Below the pieces are notes generated by a model. The model searched no databases. It saw only the letters and a program-made list of their open reading frames with translations, and had not been told where the DNA came from. Source: Xylogone sp. PMI_703 (lineage: Eukaryota > Ascomycota > Leotiomycetes). From it: 64,000 nt of DNA. The stretch is taken from the NCBI GenBank assembly GCA_021399445.1, contig JAJTUQ010000006.1, positions 806,001 through 870,000 of the forward strand, read 5' to 3'. This document shows positions 57,020-64,000 of this stretch, piece after piece (position 1 is the first letter of the stretch; each line of letters opens with the position of its first letter). Position numbers and translations under genes: made by a program.

Positions 57020-59456
57020 ATGGGTGATGCACCAGCACAAGATTTACAGAGCCAGGTTGGCTATGATTTTGGTGATGAACAGACGCGTGAAGAACTTGAG
57101 CTCATTGATGATCTTCAGAAGCTAGGACTGTCACAATACATTGACTTACCTCAGGTATAAATTGACATGATTCTGTCTGAGATTGCAAATTACTAATATG
57201 GAGCGTAGCTAGTGGTCGTTGGTGACCAGAGTACTGGTAAAAGTTCTATCCTCCGGGCTGTAACAGAGATCCCTTTTGATGTTAATGAGGGGATGTGTAC
57301 ACGGTTTGCCACGGAAATCCATCTTAAAAGAACACCGCCGGGACAATCAACTACTGTTAGTGTGACTATCAAGCCAGACGCCAAAGGGAGTCTTGAGAGA
57401 CGTCGACTCCTTTCGGAGTGGCAACCACAAGACATCAAAAATATAAACATTCTAAGTGCAGAAACCATGAAGTCAATTTTCAAACAGGTATATCAGCAAT
57501 CTACTTAAGGATTTCTTTTAGCTCGTCAAGACTAACATAAGTTAGGCAGAGGATGCCATTTTTGGAACAAGTTCTATTCCAGTATCTGGAGACTTGCGGG
57601 AACCTACTGGCCGTATCAGCAACTCGGTGCTTCGTATTGATAGATCGGGACCACACGAGACAAATTTTGCTATTATTGATATACCAGGTCTTATTCGAGG
57701 TATGTAGTTGTTGAGACTCAGATTTCATTCTACTGACAATATTAGACAACGGGAAAATGTACAGAGGCCAATCTGAGCATAATATTATAAAGAAACTTGT
57801 TGACAGATATCTTAATAACTCGAAGAGTCTTGTAGTGTATGTGAGAATATCATTCATTATAGGAGGATTTGCTCACAGATAACAGTGCTGTTATGGATCT
57901 GAATGTGGATTTAGAGAGACAAGGTATCAGAGAAATCCTCGCAACTCTGCCAGACGCAAAATCAAGAGTAATTGGGGTTGCCACTAAATGTGATCTATAT
58001 GCCGGAGCGAGTTGGGTTAGCATCATACAACTTTGAGGCTTCATTTATAAGCTAACTGCTATAGGGCTTCAACCTGATCCGCAATGATGACCCCAAAGCA
58101 GAATCCTACTTGGAAGAAGGCTGGTACGGGTTGCGGAATCGCTCACAAGCTGAAATTAAAGCCGATATTAGTGATACAGAACGAGACAAGCTAGAAGATG
58201 ACTTCTTCGCTGGTCGTCAATGGCGAGATCTTCCCCAGGATAAGCTAGGCAGGCATAATCTGAAGAAAGCGCTCATCAAGATGCGTAACAAACATATCAA
58301 ACGCAGCATACCAAAGCTTGTTAATGAGATTGACAGAGTACTCAGTGTCTGCTTGCAAAATATCTCTGCCCTGGGACCATCGCGACTCACCAGTAATGAA
58401 CAATATGTTCTGCTCACAAAGATTGCAACCAAGTATTCCAGAATGTCCGAGGGAGCCTTGCGTGGCCATTACTGGGAGACAACCGACCTAAATATGAGAG
58501 CCAGGAAGTTGATCCGAGATGACCTTGATGCACTCCGTAGCGCCATGCAAGAAAAGGGTCTCCTCTACCCATTTAGGGATGAAAGGGAAGATGCTAAGGT
58601 GCTTGAAACAAATCCTGATCCAGAGGTTTGGCAAAAGCGTTTATTGGAGATCGATACGTACGAGTGGATCCAAAAAGCAATGAAAGAGTATCGGGCCATA
58701 GAATTTGATAATGAGGTTAACCTTGATGTGCGAGAAAGATTATGGTTAGAGCAGATCGCAAACTGGCCAAAAATATCGTTCGCGGCTCTCAGACAAGCAG
58801 AAAATACCGTGAGCCTGGTTAACGGTGCCCTATTCCGAGAAGCATGTCCAGACACTGACCTTCGCGCCAATATCCAGAAATGGCTACAAGATGAATTTAG
58901 TAGGGCCGTGAAGGATGCAGAGCTTGAGCTACAGCGACTAATTGACGATGAACGCGAGGCTCAACTTCTTACGCTTCATCCCTGGAGAAGTTTCAGGCAG
59001 ACAGAGATTGATAAGTCTCGAGCATTTGAGTTCACAACAAAAATGAGCGCCAGATGGGCGCGTAAGGAATTGTTAGAGATTGAGCCGAAGATATCGAAGG
59101 ACGACAAAATAAAATTAACATTCATCATGGAATCTTTATTGCGGCAAGAACCTCTCCTTGGTGTTCTCACTATTCATGACAGCCTCAAAGCGTATAGTGA
59201 GGTCGCTACGTATCGATTCATCGATAATGTCGCCTTGCAGGTCATTGAAAGACATTTGCTTGGTGCTAAGGGACCGCTTAGAATATTCACGCCAGAATAC
59301 GTTTCTCAGAAACTCTACGGGAAAGAGAATGAGGAATTATTGAGTAGTATAGCAGGTGAGAAACCAGAAGTGCGTCGGCAACGGGAGGAATTAGAAGCCC
59401 AGAAGACATCGCTGGAAGAGAGCATGAAACGGGTGCAAGCATTCAGGTTACTCTGA
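57020..59456 (+). CDS. Dynamin-superfamily GTPase, Mx/dynamin-like
   Basis: Large GTPase of 726 aa. Exons: 57020-57154, 57209-57487, 57546-57699, 57746-57836, 57886-58015, 58065-59456. GTP-binding motifs are G1 GDQSTGKSS (50-58), the G2 Thr region near 76-80 (CTRFATEI), G3 DIPGL (183-187) and G4 TKCD (253-256). The fourth intron uses the acceptor AACAG at 57885, restoring SLVVAVMDLNVD as in other dynamins. The middle/stalk region spans about 265-560 with GFNLIRND and WYGLRNRSQAE. The C-terminal ~100 aa are GED-like, ending in a coiled helix (RRQREELEAQKTSLEESMKR). There is no PH domain and no proline-rich tail, so it is neither a classical endocytic dynamin nor a clear Vps1/Dnm1. Fungi hold many such Mx-like paralogues of unknown role; in animals Mx proteins restrict viruses, but that role is not shown here. 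Confidence 0.88.
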
Positions 59457-59936
59457 AGTACGAGTCAGGATCGGGATTCAGTTTACGCGTATAATTCTAA
59501 TAAGCATTATATGACTTGAGCCAGTTGTTTTCATGTATAGTCATCATCATAAAATCTGTCAGCGTAGCAACTGCTACGTAGACTTATGAGTCACAAGTCA
59601 TACTTTCTTAATAGTTGAGCCGAAGTCCTGCTTTGTTGTGGACTTAAACCACGAACGTTGTAGAAGTTCATGAAATAATCTATAAGTACATAAGGTGAGT
59701 ATATATTCGTGCCGATACTCTAGGAAACACTATTTGTACCTGAAGGACCCAGCACAAGCAGCTGAATAGGGGGGAGAGTTGCCTTAGGCAAAACGAGCCA
59801 CTAACCCCTCATTTAACTCACCGCCTTTGAGTCACAACTCAACACACAATCTAATAAACTAGAGATACGGTTCGTTTCCAGTGCCTCGATTATTGTGAAA
59901 TTTCCAGAACGCCTTGCACCACATCCACTGCTAGCC
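59457..59936. other. Intergenic, 480 bp, with an in-frame 5' extension of the ThrRS frame
   Basis: Promoter and leader of the threonyl-tRNA synthetase gene. The synthetase frame stays open without ATG from 59817 to the chosen ATG (40 codons). Confidence 0.55.
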
Positions 59937-62747
59937 ATGGCAGCCGTTCAAAAGGCAGTTGACTCTGTCGCCGAGGGCGTCAAAAAAGTTGCAATTGGAG
60001 AAAAAAAGCAGAAAGCCAAAAAAGACAAGGGTGCATCCACCGATGGTGGGGCAGAAGCTGGGCCTCTAGAGCTCAATCCACCACCAGATTTCCTAGCACG
60101 TCGTCTTGAACTCTTCGACAAGATTAAGGCCAGATATGATGCTGAGATTGCAGCAAAACCCCGAGTGCCGATTACCATTACTCTTGCAGATGGGAGTGTT
60201 AAGCAGGGGACTGCTTGGGAAACTACCCCGGCAGAAATTGCTAAGGGGATCTCGAATAGTTTGCTCAAACGTTCTGTGGTTGCGAAGTTGAATGGGGATG
60301 ATGAACAACTGTGGGATTTGGAGAGACCTTTAGAGGCTGATTGTAAGCTGGAATTGCTTACCTTTGAAGATGGTTAGTATATTCCAATATAACTAAATTG
60401 GATAGTTGAATCTAATACCCCTCTTTGCAGAGCTGGGTAAGAAGGTCTTCTGGCATTCTAGTGCACACATTTTGGGTGAAGCTTCGGAAAGAAGATTTGG
60501 TTGCAGCCTCTGCATTGGTCCTCCCATCGATTCTGGCTTCTACTATGAGATGGGTCTCCCAGACGGAGCTGCAGTTCAGCCGGTATGTCTCCATACTTGT
60601 CTCCGTTGGCCCCTCTAGTAAGCATTGCTGATAATTGTTTAGGCAGATTGGAAACCATTGGAGACCCTCGTTTCCCAGATCGTGAAGGAGAAGCAACCAT
60701 TTGAGCGTTTAGTTGTTACCAAAGACGAGCTTCTTGAGATGTTCAACTACAATAAATACAAGCAACATATTATCAAGGATAAGATTCCAGACGGAACATC
60801 TACGACTGTATACCGAAATGGGCCTCTCATTGACCTGTGCAGAGGTCCACACGTTCCAGTACGTATTACTAGCATATTTCTTTTGATCAGTGGCAATGCC
60901 TTAGGTTTTGTCAGTTACGCCCTTAAATATCCTGTTAACTCCTATACTAGAACACCGGCAGAATCGAGACTTTCGCTATCCTAAAGAATAGTGCATCATA
61001 TTTCCTAGGAAATAAAGAGAATGACTCCCTTCAACGAATCTACGGTATCTCCTTCCCCGATAAGAAGCAGATGGCTGAGCACAAGAAGCTCCTGGAAGAA
61101 GCTGCAAAACGTGACCACCGTAGGATTGGCAGGGAGCAGGAGCTTTACTTCTTCCACGAGATGTCCCCTGGATCGGCCATGTGGTTACCACATGGTACCC
61201 GTATCTACAATACTATCATGAGCTTCTTGCGCGAGCAATACTGGAAGAGGGGCTATCATGAAGTTATCACACCAAATATGTATAATTCAGAGCTATGGAA
61301 AACTTCTGGTCACTGGGACTACTATAAAGATGATATGTTCACCTTCAAGGATGAGGACAAAGACACTTTCGGTCTCAAGCCCATGAACTGTCCCGGTCAC
61401 TGTCTTATGTTCGCTCACAGAGAGAGATCACATAGGGAGTTGCCATGGAGGGTTGCTGATTTCGGTGTTTTGCATCGTAATGAAGCTTCTGGTGCGCTCT
61501 CCGGCCTGACGAGAGTACGAAGATTCCAGCAAGATGACGCACACATTTTTTGCCGAGTGGATCAAATCAGGGGGGAAATTGATGAGCTTTTTGATTTCCT
61601 CCGTACTGTTTATGGTCTTCTGGGCTTCAACTTCAAGTTGAAGCTTTCCACGCGGCCCGAGAAATACATGGGTAAATTAGAGACGTGGGACATGGCAGAG
61701 AAGATGTTGAAGGAGGCCTTGGACAACTTTGCTAGCGGCCCTAGCGGAAGTCCATGGGAGCTTAATGAAGGCGATGGCGCGTTCTATGGACCTAAGATTG
61801 ATATTACTATCTCGGATTGCTTAAAGAGAGATTGGCAGTGTGCTACTATTCAACTTGATTTCCAGCAACCAGGTGAGTCTTCCAGAGAGGCTTTCAGTTA
61901 AACAGAGTTATTAACTGTTATGTAGATAATTTCGGATTAGAATATATGACCGCTGAGGGTGCTCAAAAGAGGGAGGAGGACAACGCTCAACCGGAGGTTA
62001 AACCAGAGGTTGCTGAAAAGCCTGTTGAAGGTCCTGAGTCTACAGGTGATGCTACGGCAGTAAAGAAAGAGAGGGTTGTCAAGCCTCTCACTCCTGGTTG
62101 TGCACGACCTGTTATGATTCACAGAGCTATTGCAGGAAGTATAGAACGGTTTACTGCGATGTTGGTTGTAAGTACTGACAACCAAAATACGCAGCGTATA
62201 CCAGAGCTGATAAATAATTTACAGGAACATTTCGCTGGAAAATGGCCTTTCTGGCTCAGCCCTCGACAAATCCTCATTGTCCCAGGTTCGTTGACCAGAC
62301 TCAAAGCACCCATAGTTTGAAAACTAACCGATCAATATAGTTGGCGTTGGCTTCTACGATTATGCCAAAGAAGTTCAAAATATCTTCAAGGCCCAAAATA
62401 TGTATGTTGATGTAGACCTTAGTGGAAATACGCTACAAAAGAAGATCCGTACTGGACAGTTGTCTCAATACAACTTCATCTTTGGTATGCTTTTCTGAAA
62501 CCTGCTTACAGCCGCTACCGTATATACTAACAGATTCAATTTAGTTGTTGGTGATACGGAGATGAGGGGTAGAGAAGTTAATGTTAGAAATCGCGATGAC
62601 ACTTCCACTCAAGACCGTGGCAAGCCAGTACCATTACAGGAAGCTATTGATAAACTTGTGAAGTTGAGGGATGAGCGTGGATCAGAAAATCCTTTCCCTG
62701 GAGAAGCTAAGCCCGCGAAGAAGGATGAGGTTAAGGAGGCTGCATAA
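59937..62747 (+). CDS. ths1: Threonyl-tRNA synthetase
   Basis: Class II aminoacyl-tRNA synthetase that charges tRNA-Thr, predicted 791 aa. Eight exons: 59937-60372, 60431-60582, 60643-60858, 60951-61872, 61926-62167, 62225-62285, 62341-62484, 62545-62747, all phases matching. A Lys-rich N-terminus (1-50) precedes the TGS domain (about 72-143). The editing domain has the metal-type motif HSSAH at 154-158. The catalytic core has NCPGH with zinc ligand Cys415 and motif 2 [17 protein letters not shown] at 444-460. Motif 3 reads [12 protein letters not shown] and is followed by the anticodon-binding domain ([14 protein letters not shown], then [18 protein letters not shown]). A 45-residue acidic/Lys insert coded at about 61955-62090 lies between FGLEYMT and motif 3. 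It is longer than in bacterial enzymes; comparable inserts exist in fungi. The first ATG of the frame is used; see findings for a possible non-AUG extension. Confidence 0.95.
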
Positions 62748-63653
62748 AAAAAGAAATCAATCAATCAGATGAGGTGTATTATAGTCTAGTCTTGTTAGTT
62801 CTGGTATTGAGAGAGATAATTATACCACAAGAGAAGGTAAGGTACTCTTAGATGCATGAAGTTAGACATGACAAGACTATGTAGCTCAGAAATATGACGC
62901 TTTGAAGGACTATTTCATTATTTGAGTTCGGTCTGCTTCAGTTGCTTAGATGGGTTCTCCTTCCACGAGGCGCCAGTAAGGTCTACTTGTTGCAACTTGA
63001 GGAACATCCTCAACTTTAAGTTTTGATTCATGCCTGTTGCTTTAGTTTTGATATTGCATTGACAAGGCTATTTACCAAATATGATTCTAAATGACCCACT
63101 GAACGGGAGGTTGTGTCCAATTTCATCTCTTGTTTATTTCCATCATCATCATATTACAAAAAAAACCAATACAAAACATTCTCTAATGACAAAAGAGTTC
63201 GGGCCATACAGCTATCGCGTCGTGGCGTGTGCTGTATGCCCTACATCTCCCCTAATATATCAGTGTTCTCGTAAGTTTACAATTAGGATTGGCCCCCGTC
63301 TCCAGAACAGTAATTGACCTGACACTCTGCCATGAGAGGCGCTGTTTACTGTTCCTTGGAGTGGTGGTTGTTATTTGGGACTGTATTGGAAGGGGCGAGT
63401 TTAGGGTGAGGTCGCTAGCGTCTAAGGTGGATAGTACAATGGAAATACCCATTTTCGCTAGTACGACGTATGTTTTAGAGATAATATCTTTGAAGATTTA
63501 TTGAGATAAGCACTTATAGTAAAATTATCATAAGGTCTTGTGTTGTAGTGATATTAACTTTTTTTGGAAGTGAAAGCAGTCTAAAAAGCAGAAATATACT
63601 CTGACCAAAACAAAAATGTTGAATATTTCAGTATCAGAACTTCAATGAATTAC
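62748..63653. other. Intergenic, contains dispersed repeat copy B
   Basis: Shared 3' flank of ThrRS and of the convergent flavin monooxygenase, holding the structured repeat at 63188-63380. A run of eight A lies at 63158-63165 just before the repeat. Nothing else is recognised. Confidence 0.6.
63188..63380 (-). repeat. Dispersed structured repeat, copy B (SINE-like candidate)
   Basis: About 193 bp matching 15281-15477 with roughly ten substitutions, small indels and a variable 15-nt centre. Arm 1: GGGCCATACAGC..GCTGTATGCCC, whose outer pair is CCC here and CCT in copy A. Arm 2: CTCCAGAACAGTAA..TTACTGTTCCTTGGAG, with A-T where copy A has G-C. The minus-strand A box has lost one G (TGGCAGAGTGT) compared with copy A. 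Confidence 0.7.
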
Positions 63654-64000
63654 TTACTTACTTACTTCACCCTCGACAGCATTCTGTTTATGTCCATACA
63701 CTTCACCAGTCCTCCTAATTTCCTCCTCAACATCCTTACCTCTTCCCTCTTTCTCCAGCCCTCTAACCAACGTCACCACCTTCTTCCCAAAATCCTCGAT
63801 ATCGTCCTCATAATGTAAAAATCCAACCAGCAGAATATCGATTCCCAAGCTCTTCAGCAGCAGAATCCTGTCAGCAACTTGCTCAGCCGTACCAATCAAC
63901 TTCGTCTTGAACCCATCATTGTACTGCACTAAGTCCTCAAATTTACTACCCGCCCACATCCCCTTTTTCTCGGCCGTCGAGCTTCCAGCTTGTTTGACTG
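63654..64000 (-). CDS. Luciferase-like flavin monooxygenase, dimethylsulfone monooxygenase (SfnG) type, 3' part
   Basis: The last ~115 aa of an FMNH2-dependent monooxygenase of the bacterial luciferase-like superfamily; the 5' part lies beyond the right edge. The frame reads AEKKGMWAGSKFEDLVQYN, then GTAEQVADRILLLKSLGIDI, LLVGFLHYEDDIEDFGKKV and an acidic tail. The order GT-EQVADR, then GFLH, then FGKKV is typical of SfnG-type enzymes that oxidise dimethylsulfone or alkanesulfonates for sulfur supply; the exact substrate is an inference. The stop TAA at 63654-63656 lies inside a GTAAGTAAGTAAGT repeat that also resembles a splice donor, so a further 3' exon cannot be excluded. Confidence 0.8.
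   Translation of the reverse strand, partial: VKQAGSSTAEKKGMWAGSKFEDLVQYNDGFKTKLIGTAEQVADRILLLKSLGIDILLVGFLHYEDDIEDFGKKVVTLVRGLEKEGRGKDVEEEIRRTGEVYGHKQNAVEGEVSK

Noticed and set aside
57837..57880. Shorter intron of 26-42 nt in the dynamin-like gene ending at TTATAG or CTCACAG
   Set aside because: Gives a stop or a wrong frame, or an intron too short; the acceptor at 57885 restores the conserved SLVVAVMDLNVD segment.

Overview
This is a eukaryotic window from a filamentous ascomycete (Pezizomycotina; Leotiomycetes is a guess from overall look only). The evidence is short GT..AG introns of about 45-110 nt with CTAA/CTGA-type branch points, Zn2Cys6 transcription factors, ATG29, a PTH11-type receptor, an NCS1 Fur-type permease and a multi-exon threonyl-tRNA synthetase. 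I see 15 complete or nearly complete protein genes and one gene cut by the right edge. Exon borders were worked out by hand from splice signals, reading phase and family knowledge. No tRNA, rRNA or CRISPR was recognised.

Layout. 40-1350: Zn2Cys6 regulator of the kind often annotated as fluffy/fluconazole-resistance protein. 1351-11090: an unusually long gene-poor tract, A+T-rich from about 7.7 to 10.4 kb. 11091-18257: an NAD-type short-chain dehydrogenase, a convergent regulator carrying two C2H2-type fingers plus a Zn2Cys6 cluster, and a phenol-hydroxylase-type FAD monooxygenase; together these could form a small catabolic or specialised-metabolism module. 19318-23303: autophagy gene ATG29 and a TamA/DAL81-like nitrogen regulator, divergent over 265 bp with a CACGTG box. 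26184-28087: TMEM184/Hfl1-type membrane protein. 29863-31994: NCS1 uracil/allantoin-type permease with GATA sites upstream. 34500-43570: two giant disordered proteins in tandem that might be one gene. 44761-45937: SED5 syntaxin. 46578-48103: PTH11-like rhodopsin-fold receptor. 51843-59456: an RBR ubiquitin ligase, an unknown 251-aa protein and a dynamin-like GTPase, in an accessory-looking stretch. 59937-62747: threonyl-tRNA synthetase. 63654-64000: 3' end of an SfnG-like flavin monooxygenase.

The most interesting non-coding signal is a pair of ~195-bp dispersed repeats in intergenic DNA (15281-15477 and 63188-63380), 48 kb apart and nearly identical. Each holds two long hairpins. One base pair in a stem differs between the copies in a compensatory way. 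On the minus strand there is a tRNA-like A box, a weak B box and a TTTT run after the last hairpin, which suggests a tRNA-derived SINE or another Pol III-type structured RNA. Other points to check are a 10-nt micro-exon in ATG29, a 16-nt micro-exon in the PTH11-like gene, a CTTG-based minisatellite, and the missing start of the 34500-39212 gene.
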